From Streptomyces triticisoli (GTDB lineage: Bacteria; Actinomycetota; Actinomycetes; Streptomycetales; Streptomycetaceae), in the NCBI RefSeq assembly GCF_003270085.1, contig NZ_QFDQ01000233.1, forward strand, positions 1 through 33,952: a stretch of 33,952 nucleotides of DNA. Reading direction: 5' to 3'. The stretch's first letter is position 1, and every line of letters starts with the position of its first letter. Made by a program: the position numbers and the translations under genes. Below the pieces are notes generated by a model, which saw nothing but the letters and a program-made list of their open reading frames with translations, was not told where the DNA came from and searched no databases. Positions 25,238 through 32,286 of the stretch are shown piece by piece.

Positions 25238-26110
25238 ATGACGAGCACGCCGACCGCCCCCGCGACGGACGCCACCGGCGCCCGCCGTGACGAGACGCCC
25301 CAGCCCATCCTCGACGTCCGCGGCCTGCGCAAGGTCTACCGATCCGGCGGCGGCGCCGTGGAGGCGATCCGCAACCTGACATTCACGATTGCGCCCGGCG
25401 AGCTGACCTGCATCGTCGGCCCGTCCGGCGCGGGCAAGACGACGCTGCTCAAGTGCATCGCCGGCCTGCTCGACGCCACCGACGGCGAGATCCGGCTCGA
25501 GGGCGAGCTCGTGACCGGCCCGCCCAAGGGCATGGCCGTCGTCTTCCAGGAGTACGGCCGCAGCCTCTTCCCCTGGATGACCGTCTGGCAGAACGTCGAG
25601 CTCCCGCTCAAGGAGAGGAAGGTGCCCGTCGCCGAGCGGAAGCGCCTCGTCACCGAGGCCCTCGCCGCCGTCGGCCTCGCGGACGTCCACCGCGCGCACC
25701 CGTGGCAACTCTCCGGCGGTATGCAGCAGCGCGTCGCGATCGCCCGGGCCGTCGCCTATGAACCGCACATCCTCATCATGGACGAGCCGTTCGCCGCGGT
25801 CGACGCACAGACCCGGGCCGAGCTCGAGGACCTCGTCCGGGAGCTGTGGCGCCGTCTCGGGGTCACCGTCCTCTTCGTCACCCACGACATCGATGAGTCG
25901 GTCTACCTCGGGCAGCGCGTCCTCGTCCTGTCGAACCGGCCGACCGTCATCATGGAGGACGTCGCGATCGACCTGCCTGACGAGCGGGACCAGCTCTCGA
26001 CACGCTCCATGACGCGGTTCGCCGAGCTGCGTGGCCACGTCTACGAGCTGATCCAGCAGGCCAAGCGGGGCCGCCGCCCCGATGCGGAGTCCACCGGCGA
26101 GGCGGTGTGA
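25238..26110 (+). CDS. ABC transporter ATP-binding protein (SsuB/TauB type)
   Basis: This 290-residue ATPase has Walker A GPSGAGKTT (61-69), Q-loop VFQEYGRSLFPW (Gln 104), signature LSGGMQQR (158-165), Walker B ILIMDEPF (Asp 182, Glu 183) and switch His 216 in VTHD. FPW after the Q-loop is typical of the nitrate/sulfonate/taurine import group. It starts one base after the permease 2 stop, behind a gaggaga site. All motifs are intact, in contrast to the two broken permease genes. Its last codon overlaps the GTG of the amidohydrolase remnant. It would energise uptake of the ligand bound by the lipoprotein at 17801-18769. Confidence 0.9.
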   Translation: MTSTPTAPATDATGARRDETPQPILDVRGLRKVYRSGGGAVEAIRNLTFTIAPGELTCIVGPSGAGKTTLLKCIAGLLDATDGEIRLEGELVTGPPKGMAVVFQEYGRSLFPWMTVWQNVELPLKERKVPVAERKRLVTEALAAVGLADVHRAHPWQLSGGMQQRVAIARAVAYEPHILIMDEPFAAVDAQTRAELEDLVRELWRRLGVTVLFVTHDIDESVYLGQRVLVLSNRPTVIMEDVAIDLPDERDQLSTRSMTRFAELRGHVYELIQQAKRGRRPDAESTGEAV

Positions 26111-26352
26111 GCACCGCCCCCGTCGAGCCCGACCCTCCGACGCGGGGAGCGGATTTCGTCCATTCCCTCGAGCGGGGTCAGGCGGTGGAGGAACTGGGCG
26201 CCATCGCCCTCTTCCACACCGGCCAGACCGGCATCGGCACAGGACTGCCGGGAGGGCGAGGCATCCGTCTGCGTTGCTCCGACCCACTGCTCGAGGAGGC
26301 CAAGCCGCTGATCCTCAAGGAGAACGCGCTCGGTCTGGGCGGTGCGGCATGA
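26107..26352 (+). pseudogene. Amidohydrolase remnant with large in-frame internal deletion
   Basis: This 81-codon frame aligns in two blocks with the amidohydrolase at 22629-23621. AVEELGAIALFHTGQTGIG and GLPGGRGIRLRCSDPLL match residues 152-189, and EAKPLILKENAL matches about 279-290. The N-terminal His-x-His part and some 90 residues between the blocks, with the His and Asp metal ligands, are gone. It cannot be an active enzyme. Codons (CTG, GAA) resemble the flanking host genes more than those of the intact copy, so it may be what is left of a resident orthologue. It overlaps both neighbours by 4 bases (GTGA and ATGA) and may still serve for translational coupling. Confidence 0.72.
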
Positions 26353-27506
26353 GCCTTGCGAAGCAGCTTCCGACGCACGGACTGGGAGACGACCACGTCG
26401 CGTTGCGTACGGTCGTCCGGGAACTCTGCGAGGACCAGGTCGCGCCCCACTCATCCGAGGTGGACGAGCAGGGCGCCTTCCCCGAGACCTCACTGAAGGC
26501 ACTCGTGGAGGCGCGGATGCACTGCGTCACCCTCCCGGAGGCCTACGGCGGCGAGGGCGGCGACCATCTGGCCGGCGTGGTGGTGGCTGAGGAAGTCGCC
26601 CGCGCGTGCGCCACCACCCAGCAGGTGATGGGCGCCAACGAGCTCTTCTCCCTCCCTCTGCTCATCGGCGGATCCGAGGAGAACAGGCAGCGGTATCTGC
26701 CGCGGATCGCCTCGGGGGAGTGGCTGGGCGCCTTCGCCCTGTCGGAACCCGAGGCGGGCTCGGACGTCGCCGCTGTCTCCACGCGGGCGAGGGCGGTAGA
26801 TGGCGGTTGGGTGCTCAGCGGCACCAAGCGGTGGATCACCAATGCCGGGCGGGCCGACGCCTACGTCGTGTTCGCCTCCGTCGATCCGGCGAAGGGCACC
26901 CGCGGACTGACGGCGTTCGTCGTGGAGGCCACCGACTCCGGGCTGTCCTTCGGGGTCCCGGAGAAGAAGATGGGCCTGAAGGGGTCGCCCACCAGGGAGA
27001 TCTACCTCGACGACGTGTTTGTCCCCGCTGAGCGTATGGTGGACGAACCTGGCCGGGGCATGAGGTTGGCGCTCGCCACCCTGGACCGTACCCGCGCGAC
27101 CGTCGCCGCGCAGGCCGTCGGCATCGCCCAGGGCGCGCTGGACTGCGCGACCGCGTACCTCAAGGAACGCAAGCAGTTCGGCAGGCCGTTGGCGGAGTTC
27201 CAGGGCCTGCAGTTCATGGTGGCCGACATGGAGACGCAGATCCGCGCCGCGCGCCAGCTGACCTACGCCGCGGCCCGCGAACTCGACGCGCACGGCGGGG
27301 ACAGCACCACCGCCGGTGCGGTGGCCAAGTGCTTCGCCTCGGACACGGCCATGCGCGTGACGACCGACGCCGTCCAACTCCTCGGCGGCTCTGGTTATGT
27401 CCGCGACTTCCCGGTCGAGCGGATGATGCGCGACGCCAAGGTCACCCAGATCTATGAGGGGACCAACCAGATCCAGCGCATCGTAATCGCACGCTCGCTC
27501 ATGTGA
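26349..27506 (+). CDS. Acyl-CoA dehydrogenase
   Basis: This 385-residue flavoenzyme of the short-chain acyl-CoA dehydrogenase type forms the 2,3-double bond of an acyl-CoA. Motifs are AFALSEPEAGSD, WITNAGRADAYVVFA, the FAD/tetramer segment KERKQFGRPLAEFQ, and the catalytic Glu 370 in IYEGTNQIQRI. The ATG overlaps the remnant stop (ATGA). Within the operon it would supply the enoyl-CoA for the hydratase at 18813, allowing saturated side chains to enter the pathway. GTG/CTG-rich codon use matches the host genes rather than the genes from 16091 to 26110. A strong hairpin follows 20 bases after the stop and ends the operon. Confidence 0.9.
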   Translation: MSLAKQLPTHGLGDDHVALRTVVRELCEDQVAPHSSEVDEQGAFPETSLKALVEARMHCVTLPEAYGGEGGDHLAGVVVAEEVARACATTQQVMGANELFSLPLLIGGSEENRQRYLPRIASGEWLGAFALSEPEAGSDVAAVSTRARAVDGGWVLSGTKRWITNAGRADAYVVFASVDPAKGTRGLTAFVVEATDSGLSFGVPEKKMGLKGSPTREIYLDDVFVPAERMVDEPGRGMRLALATLDRTRATVAAQAVGIAQGALDCATAYLKERKQFGRPLAEFQGLQFMVADMETQIRAARQLTYAAARELDAHGGDSTTAGAVAKCFASDTAMRVTTDAVQLLGGSGYVRDFPVERMMRDAKVTQIYEGTNQIQRIVIARSLM

Positions 27507-27525
27507 CGTCATGGAAAGGACGGTA

Positions 27526-27555
27526 CGGCCACCGGAGTTCCGGCTCCGGTGGCCG
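27526..27555 (+). terminator. Operon terminator hairpin
   Basis: A perfect 12-bp stem (27526-27537 with 27544-27555) closes on a 6-base loop, 20 bases past the acyl-CoA dehydrogenase stop. There is no U tract, as is usual for actinobacteria. Confidence 0.75.
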
Positions 27556-27606
27556 ACCGCTGTCAGAGCTGAGTTTCCGAAAGTTCCGCACCGCGGCCCG
27601 TGCGGG

Positions 27607-27825
27607 TCATTCGGCCAGATACTTCGTCATACGCGTCCGCACAGGCCGGGGTGCCTGAAGTGCCCGGGCGATCCCCCGGACACCCGCCAGCAGAACAGGG
27701 ATGTGCTCACCCGGGACCGCTCCCTCCGACGGAATGCCCCCCCCAGCGACGCGACCACCTGGCCGTCGGGCCCGGTGACCGGGACAGCGATGCCGAGTGC
27801 GCGCAGTTCGACATTGCCGGTGCCG
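27607..27825 (-). pseudogene. IclR-family regulator, frameshifted C-terminal fragment
   Basis: On the minus strand GNVELRALGIAVPVTGPDGQ and VVASLGG match the effector-binding domain of IclR regulators. After a run of eight C at 27737-27744 (plus strand) the sequence continues in another frame as VPGEHIPVLLAGVRGIARAL and a short tail. The DNA-binding half is absent. It is a relic, perhaps of a regulator once attached to the resident catabolic genes. The family call is moderate because little sequence remains. Confidence 0.5.
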
Positions 27826-27932
27826 ATACATCATCCGCGCAGGTCACGGCCTTGATTGCCCAACGGCGAGCCGCGCACGCCGGCCTTTTGTTGTCTTCCC
27901 GCGGACCAATGCGGACGGCATCATGATCTCTC

Positions 27933-28103
27933 GTGCTGCTGCGCCTGGCCCACCCCGCCGCCACCAGCGCCTTCGCCCTGCTGCGTCTGCTGCCGATGAG
28001 CGACCGGGACAAGGACATCGAGACCCTCGCCCTGCGGCACCAGCTGCCGGTCCTGCAACGCCAGGTCGGCAAGCCGACGTTCACCGACACCGACCGCCCT
28101 CTC
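27933..28103 (+). pseudogene. Integrase/IS3-like transposase, N-terminal fragment
   Basis: The frame from GTG 27933 reads MLLRLAHPAATSAFALLRLL, then PMSDRDKDIETLALRHQLPVLQRQVGK. This is the characteristic start of an integrase-core transposase common in streptomycetes. Similarity stops at about residue 56 and no catalytic core follows. It ends against the IS701-like fragment on the other strand. Confidence 0.65.
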
Positions 28104-28105
28104 TG

Positions 28106-28236
28106 TCAGCCTTTGCTGAACCCGTAGGCGGCATCCGCGGTCACCCAGCGAAACGGGATCTTGTCCGTGATGGCGCGGCGGACCATCGCTTTGGCCATGG
28201 CCACCTTGGTCTCGAAGGCGACCTCGTCGTCCAGCC
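28106..28236 (-). pseudogene. IS701-like transposase internal fragment
   Basis: The minus frame reads DEVAFETKVAMAKAMVRRAI, then TDKIPFRWVTADAAYGFSKG and a stop. This matches the central DDE part of IS701-type transposases (WVTADxxYG). Both ends are cut, at the integrase fragment on the left and at the truncated adenylation-like gene on the right. It marks a deletion or insertion junction. Confidence 0.6.
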
Positions 28237-28244
28237 GTCGAGGG

Positions 28245-29546
28245 TCAGGCCGTCGGTGCCGGTGGATCCGCCAGTTTGAGGGTGCCGTCGGGGTAGCGGC
28301 GGGCGGAGAGGCCGGAGCGCAGGAGGGGGGCCTCTTCCCATACGGGGGTCGTGTGGCCGGGTATGCGGACGGTGCTGAAGGGAAGTGCAGGGCCGGTGGC
28401 GCACAGTTCGCCGGGCTGTTCGGCCGTCTGCGGTCCGCCCCGGTCGTCCACGACGCGCACCTGGACCTGGGACACCGGGGTACCGAGCGCGCGCGGGGAC
28501 GGTTCCTTCCCCGTGGGGGTGAACTCGCGGGTGGTCCAGGGCAGGACGCCGTCCGTGGGGGCGAGGTCGGCGCGCAGCCGGGTGCCCGGCAGGGCCGTGA
28601 AGTGCCGGGTGACGAGGCCGGCGGGCACGGGGCCGCCGACGAGCTGGACGAGGCGCGGGCGGATGGGGAGGGCGTCCACGAGGGCCTCGTACTCCTCGGG
28701 ACTGCAGACGGCAGCGGACAGCGTGCCGTCGCGTTCCGCCGGTACTCCGGCGGTCGGCATCGCGCGCAGCGACGCCCCACCGGCGAAGGCCCACCACATC
28801 GCGGACAGGGCGGCCGGGCTTGCCGGGGGGCCCGCCACGAAGACCCGGCGGGGGGCGGGGCCCGCCGTCCGGATCCGCTCGGCGACGGCGAGCCGCCAGG
28901 CGCGGTGGTCGACCAAGTGCCCGGTCGGGCCGCCGGGCCCGCCGTGGGCGACCAGCATGTAGGCGGCTTCCGCGGGGTGCGAGAGGGGGAGCGCCGGTTC
29001 CAGACGGTGCGTGGTGATCCGCCGCCAGGTCTCCGGGTGGTCCAGGGCCAGCGTGGTGTGCCGGCGTGCCCACGTCTCGCGCGTGGAACTGCTGCACAGG
29101 ACGGTCGAGGCGGCGCTGACCGCGCCGATCGCGCGGAGTTCCGGGAGGCCGAGGCCGTACGCGGCCGGCACGCACACGCCTCCCGCCTTCAGGACGGCCA
29201 GCTGGGCCAGCAGCGCCTGCCGGTGGTCGTCGCAGTGGATAATCACCGGATCGCCGAGCTGGAGGTCGGCGTGCATCAGCATCGACGCCAGCCGAGTGGA
29301 CCACAACTCCGCTTTGCCGAAGCTCAGTTCGCCGCGCACCTCCTGGACGGCGACGGCGTCCGGGTGGCGCTGTGCCACCCGGACGAACCCGCGGTCCAGG
29401 GTGTCCTGCGACGGCGAGGACGGTCCCGCCATCGTCGCGGGCCGCGGGCCGGCGGCCCTAGGGCGCGCCGAGGCGAAGGCGGGCGCGGTGTGAGGCGTGG
29501 GCACGACGAGCCCCGGGCGAGTGGCCAAGGTGGGGTCCATGGTCAC
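28245..29546 (-). CDS. Degenerate, truncated adenylation-domain-like protein
   Basis: This 433-residue protein has the layout of an NRPS adenylation domain but with worn motifs. The glycine-rich loop reads LVAHGGPGGPTGHLVDH, with no conserved Thr-Ser or Lys. The YGPTE position reads LAPTDG and the YRTGD position LRSGLS. It ends at RRYPDGTLKLADPPAPTA, without the C-terminal subdomain and its catalytic Lys, just before the IS701-like fragment. The first 45 residues are a Pro/Ala-rich extension. The GTG at 29546 has GGAGG 7 bases upstream and overlaps the VOC gene stop by 4 bases, so it is still in the operon. It may be a 3'-truncated pseudogene or a pseudo-enzyme kept for a structural role. Adenylation activity is unlikely. 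Confidence 0.65.
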   Translation of the reverse strand: MTMDPTLATRPGLVVPTPHTAPAFASARPRAAGPRPATMAGPSSPSQDTLDRGFVRVAQRHPDAVAVQEVRGELSFGKAELWSTRLASMLMHADLQLGDPVIIHCDDHRQALLAQLAVLKAGGVCVPAAYGLGLPELRAIGAVSAASTVLCSSSTRETWARRHTTLALDHPETWRRITTHRLEPALPLSHPAEAAYMLVAHGGPGGPTGHLVDHRAWRLAVAERIRTAGPAPRRVFVAGPPASPAALSAMWWAFAGGASLRAMPTAGVPAERDGTLSAAVCSPEEYEALVDALPIRPRLVQLVGGPVPAGLVTRHFTALPGTRLRADLAPTDGVLPWTTREFTPTGKEPSPRALGTPVSQVQVRVVDDRGGPQTAEQPGELCATGPALPFSTVRIPGHTTPVWEEAPLLRSGLSARRYPDGTLKLADPPAPTA

Positions 29547-30025
29547 TGTGCTTCCTCCAGCTCGGGAGTCGTGTGCCATGCCGGGATGAGGCAGGCCGTG
29601 GCCACCGCGCCCCACTCCCCCGGCGGTACGTCCCGCAGGTGCCGGGTGAACTCCCACAGGTGGCCTTCGGGGTCTCGGACCAGGTACTGCCGCAGTCCCC
29701 ACGGTTTGTCCGTCGGGGGCTGTACGATGTGGGCGCCCGCCGCCTCGGCGTGCGTGAAGTGGGCGTCCACGTCGGGCACCCACACGATGACCTGCTTGCA
29801 GGTGTGGTCGCCGGCGCAGGCGCCAGTGTGGCGTTCCCCGGTGCGCCGGACCATCACGACCCCGCCGCCCGTGTCGAGGTCGGCGTGGTGGATGCTCCCC
29901 GACGCCGGCTGCTTGAGGAGCAGCCGGAACCCGAAGGCGTGGACGAGCCAGTCGACGGCGTGGTCGGGGTCGGCATAGGCGAGTTCGACGACCACCTGAG
30001 GGAATCCGCGGGCCGGGTCGTACAC
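29543..30025 (-). CDS. VOC-family (glyoxalase/bleomycin-resistance fold) protein
   Basis: This 160-residue protein has the VOC pattern: VVVELAYADPDHAVDWLVHA, FGFRLLL, a middle strand GVVMVRR, then VIVWVPDVDAHFTHAEAAGA and YLVRDPEGHLWEF. The GTG at 30025 follows GGAG by 5 bases. It lies between an A-PCP gene and an adenylation-like gene, all on the minus strand. In thiocoraline-type clusters a protein of this fold (TioX) binds the product and may protect the host; bleomycin resistance proteins act the same way. Sequestration or a small enzymatic role are both possible. No close identification is made from sequence alone. Confidence 0.82.
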   Translation of the reverse strand: MYDPARGFPQVVVELAYADPDHAVDWLVHAFGFRLLLKQPASGSIHHADLDTGGGVVMVRRTGERHTGACAGDHTCKQVIVWVPDVDAHFTHAEAAGAHIVQPPTDKPWGLRQYLVRDPEGHLWEFTRHLRDVPPGEWGAVATACLIPAWHTTPELEEAQ

Positions 30026-30093
30026 GACGTCTCCTTCGGGCTGCGGGCAGCGGGTGGGGTGGGGTGGGCCGTGGTGTGGGGTCTCGCGCCGGG

Positions 30094-31878
30094 TCAGCGG
30101 CGTCGGCGGGGGGCGGAGGCGCCCGTCGTCCGTACGGCGGCGGCGAGGTCGGACAGCGTGCCCGACTCGAAGACCGCCCGCATCGGCACAGTGACCCCCA
30201 GTTCGTCGCGGAGCCGGCCGGCGAGCCGGGTCGCCAGCACCGAATGCCCGCCGAGCTTGAAGAAGTTGTCGCCCGGCACGATGTCGGGCACGCCCAGGAT
30301 CTCCCGGGCCAGCCGGCACACCGTGTTCTCCACGGAGTCGCCGCCGGGGTCGGCTGCGGCCGGCTCGCCGTCGGACCTCTCCGCCGACTCGGCGAGCTGC
30401 CGCAGCGCCGCGCGGTCGATCTTGCCGTTGGCGGTGACCGGGAGCCGCGGGAGCCGGTGGACCGACGACGGCACCATGTGCTCGGGCAGAGTCTCCGCCG
30501 CGTGGGCGCGCAACTCGGCGCCGGACACCTCGACGCCGTCGACAGTGCTGACCCAGGCGGCGAGGCGGGCGCCCGCGAGGTCGCCGACCACCGTCACCGC
30601 GGCCACGTCCACCACCGGGTGGGCCGCCAGCCGGGCCTCGACCTCGCCGAGTTCGACGCGGAAGCCGCGGATCTTCACCTGGTCGTCGCCGCGGCTGGAG
30701 AACACCAGCTGCCCGTCCGTGCGGCGGCGACCGCGGTCGCCGGAGCGGTACACGCGGCTGCCCGGTGGGCCGAAGGGGTCGGGTACGAAGCGGGTCGCGG
30801 TCAGCCCGGGCCGGTTCAGGTAGCCGCGAGCGAGGCCGTTGCCGACGAGGTACAGCTCGCCGTCGACGCCGTCCGGGACCGGGCGGAGGTGTTCGTCGAG
30901 GACGTACACGCCGTTGCCGGACCACGGCTCGCCGATGGTGATCTCGTCGGCGGGGTCGACGGGGCCGGCAAGGGTGGAGCCGACGGTGGTCTCGGTCGGC
31001 CCGTAGCCGTTGAACATGCGGCGCCCCTGCGACCACTTAGCCGCCAGGGCGCGGGTGCACGCGTCGCCGGTGGACATCACCGTGCCGCCGATGAGCACGC
31101 CCTCGGCGTCGGTCACGCTCAGCGCGACCGGTGGCAGCGTGGCGTGGGTGACGGCGTGGCGGCGGAGCGTGGCGTGCAGCGGCGGGCCGGGCAGCAGTTC
31201 CTCGGCCGGGGCCATGACGAGCGTGGCACCGGAGAGCAGAGCCGCTGACCAGTCCCAGAAGGCGGCGTCGAAGCTGATGGACGCCCACTGGAGCACGCGG
31301 TCGCCGGGCCGGGGGGCGAGGGACGCGGCCTGGGCGGCCACGAGGTCGGCGACGCCGACGTGCGTCACGGCGACGCCCTTGGGCATCCCCGTCGAGCCCG
31401 AGGTGTAGATGACGTACATCAGGTGCCGCGGGTCGAGGGGGGCGTTGCGGCACCGGTCGGTCAGGTCGTGGCCGGGCCGCGCCGCGGTCTCGCGTACAAC
31501 GTCGGGGGCGTCCACCATGAGTTCGGGAATCGGCACGCCGAGGTCGAGCCGGCCGTGCTCGGGCCGGACCAGCAGCACGGGCCGGGCGTCGGTGACCATG
31601 TGCGCGAGCCGCTGGGCGGGGTACTGCGGGTCCAGCGGGAGGTAGGCACCGCCGGCCTTGAGGACGGCCAGCAGGACGACCACCAGCTCGTCGCCCTTCG
31701 GCATCGCGACAGCCACGGTGGTGTCGGGGCCGACCCCGCGCTCGACCAGGGCCCGCGCGAGACGGTTGGCGCGGGCGTTCAACTCGGTGTAGGACACGAC
31801 GCGGTCGCCGAACACCACCGCGGGGTTCTCACTCGCGCGTGCCACGACGGACTCGAACAACTCCGGAACGGTGGGCAC
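30094..31878 (-). CDS. Stand-alone NRPS adenylation-PCP didomain
   Basis: This 594-residue protein has an intact adenylation domain: YTSGSTGMPKG (158-168), YGPTET (292-297), YRSGDRG (377-383), catalytic Lys 486 in NGKID. It is followed by a carrier domain with FFKLGGHS (Ser 546). The binding-pocket residues read D204, A205, W208, T247, M268, T270, G291, V299, G300, K486, that is DAWTMTGVGK. From memory this is one residue from the kynurenine code of daptomycin synthetase (DAWTTTGVGK), so an aromatic amino acid such as Trp or Kyn is likely. Such A-PCP pairs hold an amino acid while another enzyme modifies it. The GTG at 31878 has GGAG 7 bases upstream. The gene diverges from an aryl-acid ligase. 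Confidence 0.88.
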   Translation of the reverse strand: MPTVPELFESVVARASENPAVVFGDRVVSYTELNARANRLARALVERGVGPDTTVAVAMPKGDELVVVLLAVLKAGGAYLPLDPQYPAQRLAHMVTDARPVLLVRPEHGRLDLGVPIPELMVDAPDVVRETAARPGHDLTDRCRNAPLDPRHLMYVIYTSGSTGMPKGVAVTHVGVADLVAAQAASLAPRPGDRVLQWASISFDAAFWDWSAALLSGATLVMAPAEELLPGPPLHATLRRHAVTHATLPPVALSVTDAEGVLIGGTVMSTGDACTRALAAKWSQGRRMFNGYGPTETTVGSTLAGPVDPADEITIGEPWSGNGVYVLDEHLRPVPDGVDGELYLVGNGLARGYLNRPGLTATRFVPDPFGPPGSRVYRSGDRGRRRTDGQLVFSSRGDDQVKIRGFRVELGEVEARLAAHPVVDVAAVTVVGDLAGARLAAWVSTVDGVEVSGAELRAHAAETLPEHMVPSSVHRLPRLPVTANGKIDRAALRQLAESAERSDGEPAAADPGGDSVENTVCRLAREILGVPDIVPGDNFFKLGGHSVLATRLAGRLRDELGVTVPMRAVFESGTLSDLAAAVRTTGASAPRRRR

Positions 31879-32286
31879 TCGCTGACTCCGTCCTCTCGGT
31901 ACAGCGGTACGAGGGCACTGGGCCGGCCACCGAAGCTAGCCGCTCGTCGGCGCCCCGGCGAACGGCGCGAAAGGAGTGCGACAGAGCGTGCGGAGAGGGT
32001 GGCGGCTCGGGCGCTTCGCGATGCTCCGCCGACCGCCCGTACGGGACCTGTGCAGGGTCTTTCGCGGTGTCTCGCCGACACCCTGCGCGAGTCCCCGCGC
32101 GGACCCTTCCCGGCGCCCCGCCGGCCGCCCGCGCTGGCCCTCTGCGTGGTTCTTCCGGCGCCCCGCGCCTGGTCCTTTCGTGTCCCTGTCGCCGTTCTCT
32201 CGCGCCCTCAGGGGCTCGGTCACCCTGGGGCGATGGTGTGAAAGCGCCATGTCGTCAGGTCCGTCGATCCCCGTTGGAGGGAAGCG
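31879..32286. promoter_or_regulatory. Divergent intergenic region of the NRPS-type cluster
   Basis: These 408 bases separate the minus-strand A-PCP gene from the plus-strand aryl-acid ligase and must hold both promoters. I could not fix -35/-10 elements with confidence. No gene is recognised within it. Confidence 0.4.

Noticed and set aside
16091..27506. Firm assignment of the operon to carnitine degradation
   Set aside because: The dehydrogenase is carnitine-dehydrogenase-like, but the binding protein and permeases are of the sulfonate/nitrate type and the amidohydrolase fits a different cleavage, so the substrate is left open.
28161..29978. A 605-codon plus-strand frame opposite the adenylation-like and VOC genes
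   Set aside because: Composition is Gly/Arg-rich and it is antisense to genes with clear motifs and ribosome sites.
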